Positions 35,201-44,257 of a DNA stretch of 64,000 nt are shown here, piece after piece (the stretch's first letter is position 1; each line of letters begins with the position of its first letter). Under the pieces are notes generated by a model. It saw nothing but the letters and a program-made list of their open reading frames with translations, was not told the DNA's origin and did no database searches. The translations under genes and the position numbers were made by a program. Source of the stretch: an uncultured Carboxylicivirga sp. (lineage in GTDB: Bacteria > Bacteroidota > Bacteroidia > Bacteroidales > Marinilabiliaceae); contig NZ_OY771430.1 in the NCBI RefSeq assembly GCF_963674565.1, positions 558,001 through 622,000 on the forward strand. Direction: 5' to 3'.

Positions 35201-36620
35201 TAATCTGATGCAAAAGAAAATATATAGATACGCGGTGTTGTCGGGCTTTTTGATTTGGGTTGGCCTGGCACAAACCGGGTGTCGGAGTAGTAAAAACCTC
35301 GGGGAATTGAATAAAGATACCTCAGGTTTATACCGCACCGACAAAGAATCAGGTGATACAACCACTATTGCTTCAAAAGCATGGAGTGATTTCTTTACAG
35401 ATGCTCAACTAAAAAGTCTGATTGAGGAAGGGTTGACAAATAACCTTGACCTGAAGATTGCAACTGAGCGGATTAATCAGGCTCAATCGAGTTTGAAAAT
35501 GGCCAAAGCTGCTTTGTATCCTACATTAGGTGTTGGAGGACAAATTGAATATACCCGTTATAGTAATGGCGACAGAGGAGAAGATGTGCTGGGTTACGAG
35601 GCAAATAATATAACATTGGGACTGACTACCTCGTGGGAAATTGATGCATGGGGTAAATTGAACAATCGAAAGAAAGCTCAACTGGCCTCCTATTTAAACA
35701 GTCAGGAGTATGCAAACCTTGTTCAAACCAACCTGGTAGCCGGCATTGCCAGCTCATACTATAGCCTGATAGCGCTGGATGAGCAACTGCAGATCACCCT
35801 TGAGACCATTAAGCTTTTAAGCGAAAATGCTGCAACCATGCAGGCTTTAAAAGATGCTGGTATGCAAAATGGAGCAGCCGTTGAACAAAGCAATGCGCTT
35901 TTGTACAGCACGCAACTTTCGGTGCCTGAACTGGAGAGTCAGATTCGTCAGGTTGAGAATGCTATTTGTGTTTTGCTGGGCCGTAAACCCGGAGAAGTGA
36001 AACGAAGTACCATTGCCGATCAGGCAGTGCCAAATGAGTTAGAATATGGTATTCCTGCACAATTACTGGCTTATCGCCCGGATGTGAAGCAAGCGGAACT
36101 TTCATTTCGCATGGCATATTCACTTACCAATGCAGCACAGGCCAGTTTGTATCCTTCAATAACTATTAGCAGTGGTGCGCTTGGATACTCGAACAGTACA
36201 TTCTCAGGCTTCTTTAGTCCTGAGAATATTGCAGCCAATATTGTTGGAGGAATCGTACAACCGATCTTTAATAAGCGACAATTACGCAGTAATCTTGAAA
36301 TAGCTAAATCGCAACAACGCGAGGCTGCTTTGGCTTTCGAGAGTACCTTATTACAAGCCGGGCAGGAAGTTTCGGATGTGCTTTATGGCTTTAAAGCCTC
36401 GCTGGCTAAAAATGATTTACGCAATAAACAAATTACTTCGCTTAACACTGCTGTTGATTTCACACATGATTTATTGATGGCTGGTGAAGCTAATTACGTG
36501 GAAGTAATTACTGCTCAAAGGAGTTTACTTACTGCTCAATTAAGTAAGGTAAATGATAAACTTGAGCAATTGAATTATTGCGTCAGCCTTTACAAAGCTT
36601 TAGGTGGTGGCTCCAATTAA
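35190..36620 (+). CDS. TolC/OprM-type outer-membrane efflux lipoprotein (NodT family)
   Basis: The outer-membrane channel of the RND system, about 476 residues. Three in-frame ATGs (35178, 35190, 35208) are possible; the first two overlap the pump gene. The 35190 start is given as a compromise; the signal peptide proper begins MQKKIYRY and leads to the lipobox LAQTGC. The body has the two TolC repeats of long helices: IEEGLTNNLDLKIATERINQ in the first, QLLAYRPDVKQAELSFRMAY in the second, and TTSWEIDAWGKLNNRKKAQL as the family's hallmark stretch. A double terminator follows. Confidence 0.94.
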   Translation: MKINNLMQKKIYRYAVLSGFLIWVGLAQTGCRSSKNLGELNKDTSGLYRTDKESGDTTTIASKAWSDFFTDAQLKSLIEEGLTNNLDLKIATERINQAQSSLKMAKAALYPTLGVGGQIEYTRYSNGDRGEDVLGYEANNITLGLTTSWEIDAWGKLNNRKKAQLASYLNSQEYANLVQTNLVAGIASSYYSLIALDEQLQITLETIKLLSENAATMQALKDAGMQNGAAVEQSNALLYSTQLSVPELESQIRQVENAICVLLGRKPGEVKRSTIADQAVPNELEYGIPAQLLAYRPDVKQAELSFRMAYSLTNAAQASLYPSITISSGALGYSNSTFSGFFSPENIAANIVGGIVQPIFNKRQLRSNLEIAKSQQREAALAFESTLLQAGQEVSDVLYGFKASLAKNDLRNKQITSLNTAVDFTHDLLMAGEANYVEVITAQRSLLTAQLSKVNDKLEQLNYCVSLYKALGGGSN

Positions 36621-36659
36621 GACGTGTAGTCTTTACTTTTTTGATAGTTGATGTTGTCT

Positions 36660-36714
36660 GCCTGTTGGGCAGGCCTTTTAAATCCCCGGAAGTGCATTCC
36701 CGGGGATTTTTTTA
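36660..36714 (+). terminator. Tandem terminators of the RND efflux operon
   Basis: First hairpin GCCTG/CAGGC at 36660-36674 followed by CTTTT; second AATCCCCGG/CCGGGGATT around 36681-36709 followed by seven T. The second is a strong intrinsic terminator. The gap from here to 36906 holds no other feature that could be supported. Confidence 0.85.
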
Positions 36715-36906
36715 TTCGTAATCATCATTTGAAATGGTAAATTTTTTTTCAAAATATAATATACAGAAAATGTGGTGTTTAAATGATAATTATTGATTGT
36801 TGAAATAAGAAAACTGCATTTTTTAAATTTCATATGGTAGGGTGGATTGAAAATTATTCGGTTACTGTTTGAATGGGGACCAATAATAATTTTAAATAAC
36901 AATATC

Positions 36907-37503
36907 ATGAAAGCAATCACAAGACTAATGGGAATTATGGTTTTATCTGTCTTAATAGCAGCTCCTGCATTAAATGCACAAACAGAAACAGCTGTAAAAG
37001 AACAAACCAAAAAACAATTGAAAGACGGATCAGGTGATCAGGTTAAAGATCAAAAACGTGATCAGTTGCATTTGAATCTTACCGATGAGCAAGAAGCTTT
37101 AATGGAACAAAATAAGCAAGGTTCAAAACAATTCAGAGCTGCCTTTAGAGAATCACTTACTGATGAGCAATTAGCTATTCTGGAAAATCAGGAAATGACA
37201 CGTGAACAAAAACGTGAAGCCATCAAGGCCAGCTTATCAGAAGAGCAAAAAGAAATGATTCAGGAGCAAAATCAGGTTAAAGATCAGAACCGTCAGCAAT
37301 TACGCAGTAGTCTTTCGTCTGAACAGAAAAAACAGGTTCGTCAGCAACTGCAGCAAGGTGAAAATTGTGAGACAGCTACAGCCGTTCAGGAACGTACCCG
37401 TCAACAAGCACAAAAACAGGCACAGATGCAGGCTCAACAAGAAGCTCAACAACAACAAGGTTCAGGAAATGGTGGGTCAGGTAATGGAAATGGAGGTAAA
37501 TAA
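36907..37503 (+). CDS. Exported Gln/Lys/Glu-rich helical repeat protein
   Basis: The 198-residue protein has a signal peptide (LMGIMVLSVLIAAPALNAQ); the frame is open 20 codons upstream, but ATG 36907 starts the signal peptide. The mature part is almost entirely charged or Gln-rich and predicted helical. At least four repeats begin (N/S)L(T/S)(D/E)EQ: NLTDEQEALMEQN, SLTDEQLAILENQ, SLSEEQKEMIQEQ and SLSSEQKKQVRQQ. The spacing resembles Spy/CpxP-like periplasmic chaperones, whose LTxEQ motifs are similar, but the match is loose. The C-terminus is a Gln stretch ending in a Gly/Ser/Asn-rich tail. Confidence 0.75.
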   Translation: MKAITRLMGIMVLSVLIAAPALNAQTETAVKEQTKKQLKDGSGDQVKDQKRDQLHLNLTDEQEALMEQNKQGSKQFRAAFRESLTDEQLAILENQEMTREQKREAIKASLSEEQKEMIQEQNQVKDQNRQQLRSSLSSEQKKQVRQQLQQGENCETATAVQERTRQQAQKQAQMQAQQEAQQQQGSGNGGSGNGNGGK

Positions 37504-37513
37504 TCCTCTGTAA

Positions 37514-37546
37514 AAGAAGCTGCATCAAAGGCAGCTTCTTTTTTAT
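37514..37546 (+). terminator. Terminator after the Gln-rich protein gene
   Basis: AGAAGCTGC at about 37514-37522 pairs with GCAGCTTCT at 37531-37539, followed by six T. It lies 11 bases after the stop. Confidence 0.88.
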
Positions 37547-37600
37547 ATTAATCTCTGCACATAGAATTTCGTCATAGTTAAACAAACCGGGAAATATCAT

Positions 37601-38503
37601 ATGGTTAAAAAAGTAAAGATTCTGTTGTTAGCTTTATTTATATCTGTTCAGTTATATGCACAGCGGACCGATATAATGGACAAAGATCGTATTGCCCGGG
37701 TAGATTCATTATTGGATGATATCTTGTTTGAAGATGAAGATATTTATAGTCTGTTAGAAAAAGACCAGACTTTTCAATTCCTCTATTTTGCCACAAACTA
37801 TAGTAACCGTACTTTTTATGCAGGCCGTGAGAATGGTGACTATCAATCCAATTTGTCAGGCCAGATTTATTACATGAATTCAGCGGGTTTCTTTGCTGGT
37901 TTATCCGGTAGCTGGTATAGTCAGCTCGATCCTAATTATCGCAGTACCATCTTAACTGTTGGCTATGGTCAAGGCATTAAGAATAAGCCCTTTTTTCGAT
38001 ATCGTTTATCAGCCGATTATTTTATTTTTCATGTTAATGATCCTGAGTTTGAGCCTATCTATAACAGTAGTATAAATGCCGGAATTACGCTAAAAAGCAA
38101 GTTTTTAGGAACACGTTTCGATGGTTCGTTGTTGGTTGGACAGGAAGTAGGAAAACAGTTTACCTGGAATAACTATGCTTACTTGTATCTGCTTCGGTTT
38201 GGGAAATACAATTATCTGCGTTTAGAGCCCGAAGTATATTTGTTTTTTGGATCAGAAGCGGCTGAGTTTTTACTTAACGAAGCGTATGTGGATCAAACCA
38301 CTAATTTGGAAGTCGATACATATTATAAGGATGTTTTTACGCTGTTGAATACCCAGTTACGTATTCCTCTTAGTCTGAACTGGAAGAATTTTGATATGCA
38401 ACTTTCGTATATCTATAATATGCCCCGAACCATTGGCGACAGTGAATCCTACGCCAATACTTCTTATTTTCGAGTTTCGTTAGGGTATATCATAAGTTTG
38501 TAA
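37601..38503 (+). CDS. Putative outer-membrane beta-barrel protein
   Basis: The 300-residue protein is not recognised. It has a signal peptide (KILLLALFISVQLYAQ), then a short acidic helical segment to about residue 55. Regular alternating strands rich in Tyr and Phe follow (FLYFATNYSNRTFYAGRENG, SGQIYYMNSAGFFAGLSGSW) up to the last strand YFRVSLGYIISL, ending in the hydrophobic pattern of an outer-membrane barrel. About 10-12 strands seem possible. It could be a small porin-like or structural barrel; no substrate is evident. It stands alone between a terminator and an unrelated gene. Confidence 0.72.
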   Translation: MVKKVKILLLALFISVQLYAQRTDIMDKDRIARVDSLLDDILFEDEDIYSLLEKDQTFQFLYFATNYSNRTFYAGRENGDYQSNLSGQIYYMNSAGFFAGLSGSWYSQLDPNYRSTILTVGYGQGIKNKPFFRYRLSADYFIFHVNDPEFEPIYNSSINAGITLKSKFLGTRFDGSLLVGQEVGKQFTWNNYAYLYLLRFGKYNYLRLEPEVYLFFGSEAAEFLLNEAYVDQTTNLEVDTYYKDVFTLLNTQLRIPLSLNWKNFDMQLSYIYNMPRTIGDSESYANTSYFRVSLGYIISL

Positions 38504-38641
38504 AGCTTTATTATACGCCTGATACTTTTCATACAAAGCAAATTCATTTGAATTATCTCCGTGTTCTTGTTTCTCATGAAATGAGTAATTGTTGTGATGA
38601 TTATTTATGTTATCTATATTTAGATGCATAAATGAAAAATC

Positions 38642-39169
38642 ATGAAAATAGAAATCCCATTTGACAAGGATGTATTCAGAAAACAAATGCTTCTGAGTTT
38701 TTCTGTTGTCTGGAAGGCAAATCTAAAAAAAAACAGGAGGCGATTGATTTGGATTGTTTTATCATTCTTTACAGGTTTATATGTTTATAGTACAGGTGAT
38801 ATGATGGGACTTATATTCTTTTTTCTGGCGATGCTTGTGTTTATCAATTTTATCAACTACGAGTGGTTCTATCAAAAAAACAAAAAGAAATATTTAAGGA
38901 TATTAAGCGAAATATCAGAAAGTTTTGAAAATGCCGGACAAAATACAATTTGGGAGTTTGAAGAGGATCACCTTGGGTATAAAGATCATCGATTCGAAAC
39001 CAGAATTAAATGGTCGGCATTTAAGAATTATCGTATTATAGATAATAACTTGTTTATTTATAGTGACACAGTCAGTGGTAATGCTTTTGTAATAGGGTTA
39101 GAGGAAGTAGAATTAGATATTTGGAACAACATAAAAGAAATTGTTGCAGGTAAGTTAAGTATGGCTTAG
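38642..39169 (+). CDS. YcxB-like membrane protein
   Basis: The 175-residue protein has two adjacent membrane helices (about residues 36-53 and 56-76: LIWIVLSFFTGLYVYSTG and GLIFFFLAMLVFINFIN) and a soluble C-terminal domain of about 95 residues. The latter has the pattern TIWEFEEDHLGYKDHRFETR IKWSAFKNYRIIDNNLFIYS, close to the YcxB-like C-terminal domain. Proteins of this type are small membrane-anchored proteins of unknown function. The assignment is by pattern only. Confidence 0.65.
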   Translation: MKIEIPFDKDVFRKQMLLSFSVVWKANLKKNRRRLIWIVLSFFTGLYVYSTGDMMGLIFFFLAMLVFINFINYEWFYQKNKKKYLRILSEISESFENAGQNTIWEFEEDHLGYKDHRFETRIKWSAFKNYRIIDNNLFIYSDTVSGNAFVIGLEEVELDIWNNIKEIVAGKLSMA

Positions 39170-39278
39170 TTTTTATTGAAGCTGTTGTTTAATAATCACG
39201 CTTGAAAAATTTTCTTCTTGCCATTTGTAACAACTGATTATTCTTTCATCTAACTTAGCGCAACCATTTTCGTTATGT

Positions 39279-39872
39279 ATGAACCTAGTTCAAATTGTTA
39301 GAAGTGTTGAAGATCTTTTTGATTCACTTGATAGCGATATTACTAATCTACAGAATCAAACCGGAATACATTGTATTGAAAACTGTATTCATTGTTGTAC
39401 CTCTTCAAAAATAGAAGCTACCTCAGTTGAGTTTTTGCCTTTGGCCTATCACCTGTATAAAAAGGGAATGATCAGAAGCGTACTGGATAGAATGGATCAG
39501 TTAAGCAACGAATGGACCTGTCCTGTTTTAAATGTTTTATCCATCGATAACAGTCAGCCGGGATGTTCATATTATCCATACAGAGGTTTAATTTGCAGGT
39601 TGTTTTCGTATAATTACGTGACCAATAAACATGGGATAAGGCAAATTAACGCCTGCAAAAATATCCGGATCAATCAGCCGTTGCAATTGGCCAAAGTAAA
39701 TGAGTTATTGCTAACCGAACCGGTTTGTCCCAAGGCAAGTGATTATTATTCGCGTCTGTTGTTTATTCATTTTGAAGAAGCACATAACCTGTATCCGATT
39801 GCCAAGGCCATAACCGTTGCCATTGAAATGGTGTTGACTCACTTGCGGTACAAAGGTAAGAAGGTTATGTAA
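39279..39872 (+). CDS. YkgJ-like cysteine-cluster protein, divergent second copy
   Basis: The 197-residue protein has the Cys arrangement of the metal-chelating YkgJ family: CIENCIHCC near residue 31, CPVLNVLSIDNSQPGCSYYPYRG near residue 80, LICRLF and, further on, NACKN and VCPKA. It is clearly of the same broad type as the protein at 15484-16185, with longer spacing between clusters and little other similarity. A bound zinc or iron-sulphur centre is likely; the role is unknown. Next to it, 66 bases on, is the pseudouridine synthase gene, possibly in the same transcript. Confidence 0.78.
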   Translation: MNLVQIVRSVEDLFDSLDSDITNLQNQTGIHCIENCIHCCTSSKIEATSVEFLPLAYHLYKKGMIRSVLDRMDQLSNEWTCPVLNVLSIDNSQPGCSYYPYRGLICRLFSYNYVTNKHGIRQINACKNIRINQPLQLAKVNELLLTEPVCPKASDYYSRLLFIHFEEAHNLYPIAKAITVAIEMVLTHLRYKGKKVM

Positions 39873-39938
39873 GTATGAATCAATGGCAGTTATACATTAA
39901 CGGAGAAAGTTTATTCAAAACCAGTATATAAAAACAAG

Positions 39939-40619
39939 ATGACAAAAAAACACCTTTTAAAAGGGCTTACTATTATTCATGAAGATCAGGATATTATTGT
40001 GGTTAATAAGGCAAGCGGTTTGTTAACGATTGCTACTGTAAAAGAGAAGATCAATACCGCACATTTTATGCTGAACGACTATGTAAGAAAAGGAAATCCT
40101 AAATCGAGGGCCCGTGTTTTTATTGTTCATCGTCTCGACAGGGAAACATCCGGCTTACTGGTTTTTGCTAAGAGCGAAAAGGCCAAACAATTTTTGCAGG
40201 AGAACTGGTCGCAGTTCACTAAAAAATACGTGGCTGTTGTTGAGGGAACGTTTCAGGATAAGCAAGGGGTGATTGAATCATACCTGATGGAAAACAGTTC
40301 ATGTCATGTGTTTTCAACCCAGGATAAGGTTAAGGGAAAGTATGCTAAAACAGCCTATTCAGTCGTGAAAGAATCTGATAAATACAGTCTTCTGGAAGTA
40401 GATTTGTTTACAGGAAGAAAAAACCAGATTCGTGTTCACCTGTCGGAAGCAGGGCATCCGATAGTGGGAGATAAGGTTTACGGCAGCAGAGATAAAGTAC
40501 TAAACCGGATGGGACTCCATTCTTTATCGCTGACCTTTGCACATCCTTATTCAAAAAAAGAGATGCATTTTAAAACGCCCGTACCGCAGACTTTTCAGAT
40601 GCTGTTTAAAGGCAAATGA
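39939..40619 (+). CDS. RluA-family pseudouridine synthase
   Basis: The 226-residue enzyme isomerises uridine in RNA. The catalytic motif HRLDRETSGLLVFAKSE (near residue 65) has the essential Asp of the RluA class, preceded by QDIIVVNKASGLLTI. The late motif TGRKNQIRVHLSEAGHPIVGD, followed by LHSLSLTFAHPYS, closes the active site. No S4 domain is present and the length suits a single-domain form such as RluA, TruC or YqcB. Whether rRNA or tRNA is the target cannot be told. Confidence 0.94.
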   Translation: MTKKHLLKGLTIIHEDQDIIVVNKASGLLTIATVKEKINTAHFMLNDYVRKGNPKSRARVFIVHRLDRETSGLLVFAKSEKAKQFLQENWSQFTKKYVAVVEGTFQDKQGVIESYLMENSSCHVFSTQDKVKGKYAKTAYSVVKESDKYSLLEVDLFTGRKNQIRVHLSEAGHPIVGDKVYGSRDKVLNRMGLHSLSLTFAHPYSKKEMHFKTPVPQTFQMLFKGK

Positions 40620-40729
40620 TCCCTGTCTGTTAATGCATTATGTAAGAATTCAGGTAAAAATAATTGAGAAATTAGGTTAGCAAAGAAAAAAATATTGTTT
40701 ACTATTGTGTTAGAATCAAAACCAACAGA

Positions 40730-41086
40730 ATGAAATCGCTAACCTTGTTAACCTTACTTGCATTATTGGGTATGTCAGAGGCCAGAGCGCAAACTACAAA
40801 AATTGCTTCTACTGACACTATCAGTGCACCGTTATTACTTAAGCCTTTTCAGAAACCTCAGGGCTTAAATCATCAAATTAAATATCAGGATAACTTAAAA
40901 GACTTACTGAATAACTTGAAGGTAGATAAAACCGACAGACAATTTAGTCAGCATTTAATCCAAACAGATCAGGTTAAAGGCAATGAGCAATCCATGCCTT
41001 GTTATAAGCCTGAAGGAGATTATCCAATGTTGGTATTTCAGCCTGATACTACCGTTAATTATTCTTTATTGATAAAAGAATACTAA
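40730..41086 (+). CDS. Small exported protein of unknown function
   Basis: The 118-residue protein has a signal peptide (LTLLTLLALLGMSEARAQ) and a mature part of about 97 residues, Asp/Lys/Gln-rich with no recognised domain. A proline-rich stretch (APLLLKPFQKPQGL) and a single Cys near the C-terminus (QSMPCYKPEGDYP) are the only landmarks. Codon use and A/T content match the neighbours. It could be a periplasmic helper, but nothing supports a specific job. Confidence 0.6.
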   Translation: MKSLTLLTLLALLGMSEARAQTTKIASTDTISAPLLLKPFQKPQGLNHQIKYQDNLKDLLNNLKVDKTDRQFSQHLIQTDQVKGNEQSMPCYKPEGDYPMLVFQPDTTVNYSLLIKEY

Positions 41087-41173
41087 GGTTCTGTTCCGAA
41101 AATATCAAATCAATAAAATATACGAATACGTTAAAACCGTAATCGTCCTGAGTAACATAAACCCATATCAGTT

Positions 41174-43084
41174 ATGACCCGACAAGAACAACTTGAATTT
41201 TGTAAGAAATGTACCAAACGTAAAAGTGACATTAACCGTGGTATAATCTGCAGTTTAACAAACGAAAAAGCAGACTTTGAAGGAACTTGTAAAGATTTTG
41301 AAGGAGATCCTTATTTTTCAACTTCTTCCACTTACAATAATACGGATATGTCCATTCAACCCGAATTTCAACACCTGGATGATGCTTCATTGAATACCTT
41401 AAAATCGCATCAGGATTTTTATTATGCCATCATTGGTGGATTGCTGGTAAGTATCATCAGCGGTGTTTTATGGGCTATGTTTACTGTAGCCACCCAGGTA
41501 CAGATTGGATATATGGCCATTGGAGTAGGGCTGTTGGTGGGGTTTGCTGTTCGTTTTTTTGGAGCAGGCATTGATATGAAATTCGGAATTCTGGGAGCTA
41601 CCTTATCATTATTAGGCTGTATAATGGGGAATTTATTCTCGCAGGTTGGGTTCTATGCACAGGAGGCTTCCCTGCCTTATTTTGAAGTGCTGACTTATCT
41701 TACGCCTTCGGTAATTGTTGGTGTGTTAATGGAAGCATTTTCACCCATTGATCTATTATTCTATGGTATAGCAATTGCAGAAGGTTATAAACTCTCGTTT
41801 CGAAAAATATCGCCACTTACCCTTAAAGAACTGAAAGAAGGAAAACATAATGCGATGCCTTCATTAGCCGGGTTACGTATGCCGTTGGTGGTTATTTCTG
41901 TTTTGCTTATTGGCTTCACCGTTTTTAAGATCAGAAAAGGGGTTAGCGGATTCAGAACCTATTATTATGAGTCGGGAGAGAAGATGTCGGAAGGAACACT
42001 TCATCATAGCAAAGAAGAAGGTAAATGGACGTTTTGGTATGAGAACGGAAATCAACAGATTGTAGCACATTTTCATGAAGGAAACCCGGATAGTCTGTGG
42101 CAATGGTATAATGAGTCGGGCAAGCTGATTAAGGAAGGTTCTTATAAGTCGGGGTTGGAACATGGTATATGGATTAATTATTTTGAGAATGGCGTAAAAA
42201 ACGATTCGGGATTATATGTAAATGGCCGAATGGAAGGTGACTGGAAAATATGGAATGAGACAGGAACATTAATGCAGGAGGGTAATTTTACCAGAGATAG
42301 GCAGGATGGAATCTGGAAATTTTATCATCTCAATGGAGCATTGCTAAGCGAAGGAATGATGAAAGAAGGTATTTCATCGGGCTTATGGACTACTTATTTT
42401 GATAACGGTGAGTTGGAGAGTAGGATTATTCATGAATCGGAAACAAAGTTAATTGTGCAGGATGTATGGGATGTATCCGGCAAACAGTGGGTAAAAGACG
42501 GTGAAGGGACTTACCAGTCATTTTCGGATAAAGGTGTAGTGCTGGCGAAGGGAGAGGTTAAAGGAGGCTTGCGAACAGGAGAGTGGAGTATTTATTATGA
42601 GAATGGTAATAAAAAGGAGTTGGGTGTTTATGAAGGCGAAATTTTTCGTTTAAGTAAGGCTTGGTACCCCGATGGTAAAATAATGGTTCAGGATGGTAAT
42701 GGAAACTATGAATCCTATTATCCTGATGGTGATAAATTAATGGAATCGGGTAAAATGCTGAATGGCCTGCGTCAGGGACTGTGGAAAGCTTTTTATGAGA
42801 GCAATCAAGCTTTGTACCGCGAGGCTGTTTATGCCGGAGGACAAGTAAATGGTGAAATAAAATACTACTATGAATCAGGAGGATTGTATTCTACTGGTAA
42901 TATGATAAATGATTTGCAGGAAGGTGAATGGACCTGGTTTTTTGAGAATGGAGAAGTGCAGTCGAAAGTTAGCTTTGTAAACAATAAAAAGGAGGGCACG
43001 CAAACTATGTGGAGTGAAGTGGGCGAAAAAATAAAAGAAGAATATTATAAAAACGGAGAGTTAACAGAGGAGAAAGTTTTATAA
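41174..43084 (+). CDS. Membrane protein with N-terminal Cys motif and about 15 MORN-like repeats
   Basis: The 636-residue protein starts with a short Cys-rich segment (FCKKCTKRKSDINRGIIC, then GTCKDFEGDP), perhaps a zinc knuckle. Four or five membrane helices follow at about residues 80-260. From about residue 260 to the end there are roughly fifteen 23-residue repeats of the MORN/YwqK type, for example YENGNQQIVAHFHEGNPDSL and YFENGVKNDSGLYVNGRMEG, each with an (Y/F)(Y/F)ENG core and a GxWxxY-like strand. Such repeats form extended beta-sheets that bind lipids or partner proteins. They are often mislabelled as antitoxins; no toxin partner is visible here. It lies alone before the repeat-rich region. 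Confidence 0.85.
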   Translation: MTRQEQLEFCKKCTKRKSDINRGIICSLTNEKADFEGTCKDFEGDPYFSTSSTYNNTDMSIQPEFQHLDDASLNTLKSHQDFYYAIIGGLLVSIISGVLWAMFTVATQVQIGYMAIGVGLLVGFAVRFFGAGIDMKFGILGATLSLLGCIMGNLFSQVGFYAQEASLPYFEVLTYLTPSVIVGVLMEAFSPIDLLFYGIAIAEGYKLSFRKISPLTLKELKEGKHNAMPSLAGLRMPLVVISVLLIGFTVFKIRKGVSGFRTYYYESGEKMSEGTLHHSKEEGKWTFWYENGNQQIVAHFHEGNPDSLWQWYNESGKLIKEGSYKSGLEHGIWINYFENGVKNDSGLYVNGRMEGDWKIWNETGTLMQEGNFTRDRQDGIWKFYHLNGALLSEGMMKEGISSGLWTTYFDNGELESRIIHESETKLIVQDVWDVSGKQWVKDGEGTYQSFSDKGVVLAKGEVKGGLRTGEWSIYYENGNKKELGVYEGEIFRLSKAWYPDGKIMVQDGNGNYESYYPDGDKLMESGKMLNGLRQGLWKAFYESNQALYREAVYAGGQVNGEIKYYYESGGLYSTGNMINDLQEGEWTWFFENGEVQSKVSFVNNKKEGTQTMWSEVGEKIKEEYYKNGELTEEKVL

Positions 43085-43122
43085 TACTAAGCTTTTTAAA
43101 TAAGCCTGTAAGGCTGACTGTT

Positions 43123-43146
43123 GTAGCCGTGGGTTTTAACCCACGG
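43123..43146 (+). repeat. REP-like palindrome with 5' GTAG
   Basis: GTAG (43123-43126) is immediately followed by the perfect 20-bp palindrome CCGTGGGTTTTAACCCACGG (43127-43146). A GTAG tetranucleotide at the foot of a hairpin is the hallmark of REP elements mobilised by RAYT (TnpA-REP) transposases. No RAYT gene is in this window. Confidence 0.6.
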
Positions 43147-43217
43147 TAATAGAAGAGCTGCAAATCCGTCGCACGCAGCAACCAGTTTAATAATTAGAAC
43201 TAATTGCGACGGTATGG

Positions 43218-43276
43218 AATATCTTTTAAACCACAGATTACACAAATTTCACAAATTAAATTTAATGTATACTAAA
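43218..43276 (+). repeat. 60-bp direct repeat, copy 1
   Basis: Shares AATATCTT, ACCACA, TTTCACAAATTAAA and GTATACTAAA in the same order with the copy at 43700-43761. The core has a nine-base periodicity (CACAnATTn units), a type of simple repeat common between genes in several bacterial groups. Confidence 0.7.
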
Positions 43277-43699
43277 CGATAATAACTGAGCATCGGTCTT
43301 ACCATTTATCTACAATCTCACTGGGATGCGCCTTCAGGAAAATGCGTTTAGAAAATCAAAGAAAGGAGCGTTAAAAAAGAAAAGCTGTCTGAACCCGATT
43401 TAGAAACTGTAGGGTTTTGAGTATCAAAAGCCACAAGTTTCTTTATTGGGAGAGTTCTTTTCTTTTAGCGGAGTGATTTGGTTTTTAGCAATTTTCATGA
43501 CAGCGCGGCACTTCTTGTTTACTTCTTCTTGCTGCAGAGAAGAAGTAAAAGCCCCTGTGGCTTGAGCAGGTTAAAAAGAAATACTGATTAGGCCTGTTAC
43601 AGACTATGTGTAAAAGTGAAACGCCAATTTTAGAATTACTACATACAGAATCAGATTTAATTCGGTTGTTTGCAGGTAAACACAATAGCTTAATCAGCT

Positions 43700-43761
43700 A
43701 ATATCTTCAACCACAAATTTCACAGATTTCACAAATTAAAGAATAATGGAGGTATACTAAA
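43700..43761 (+). repeat. 60-bp direct repeat, copy 2
   Basis: Second copy, three bases longer, of the repeat at 43218-43276, with the same block order. The two copies bracket 423 bases of sequence without genes. Confidence 0.7.
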
Positions 43762-44065
43762 GACAATGCAAAACAACTAATCAAACCTCCTGTAAATCGA
43801 AAAATTTATCGCTAACAGGCGATAACACATAATAACCCCTTTAAACGAAAGAAAGATTAATTTATAATAATTCCATATTAACATATTAGAATTACTGAAT
43901 TTCTTATGTACTAAGCCTTTCGATAAAACAGCATTGGTTAAAAATATTATAACGTTTATGTAATCAGTTAGTTGATTAGGTATATCAAACCATGTTTTTT
44001 AAGACTGAAGTTTGTGAATAAATTAACAATATATTATTTTAATATTCAAAATATTGTCAGAAAAC

Positions 44066-44128
44066 CCTCCCGGCTGGTCATCAACCTACCTGTTTTGAGC
44101 CACGGGATTGGAAGAGGAGGCCGGGAGG
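44066..44128. repeat. Inverted repeat with 9-bp GC-rich arms
   Basis: CCTCCCGGC (44066-44074) and GCCGGGAGG (44120-44128) are perfect inverted copies with a 45-base loop. The loop contains CCACGGGATTGGAAGAG, 14 of 17 bases identical to the sequence just after the REP palindrome at 43141-43157, so both elements may derive from one repeat family. Confidence 0.5.
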
Positions 44129-44257
44129 TGACTGCAATATATAACAAAAAACAGGCATGAATGCTGAATTGGAGACACAATTTATGGTTAGCACTCCTGG
44201 TAGTGGCACAACAGATAATTGTTCTTTTCGACTCATGTTGTTTTAAATCTATTTAAT

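Larger units (their letters stand above)
43085..44257. other. 1.2-kb non-coding region with repeats
   Basis: No convincing gene was found on either strand: open frames are short, lack start context and change with the repeats. It holds a REP-like palindrome, two copies of a 60-bp repeat, a second GC-richer inverted repeat and long stretches of simple or decayed-looking sequence. It may be a decayed insertion or an intergenic repeat cluster. It separates the MORN-protein region from the HU/Roc accessory block. Confidence 0.6.

Noticed and set aside
41174..43084. Toxin-antitoxin antitoxin (YwqK label)
   Set aside because: The MORN-like repeats attract that label, but no toxin gene is adjacent and membrane helices precede the repeats.
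43485..43685. 66-residue open frame on the minus strand in the repeat region
   Set aside because: Lies inside the apparently decayed stretch and has no promoter context; translation looks random.
43972..44160. 62-residue open frame on the plus strand
   Set aside because: It runs through the inverted repeat at 44066-44128, has no promoter and does not resemble a protein.
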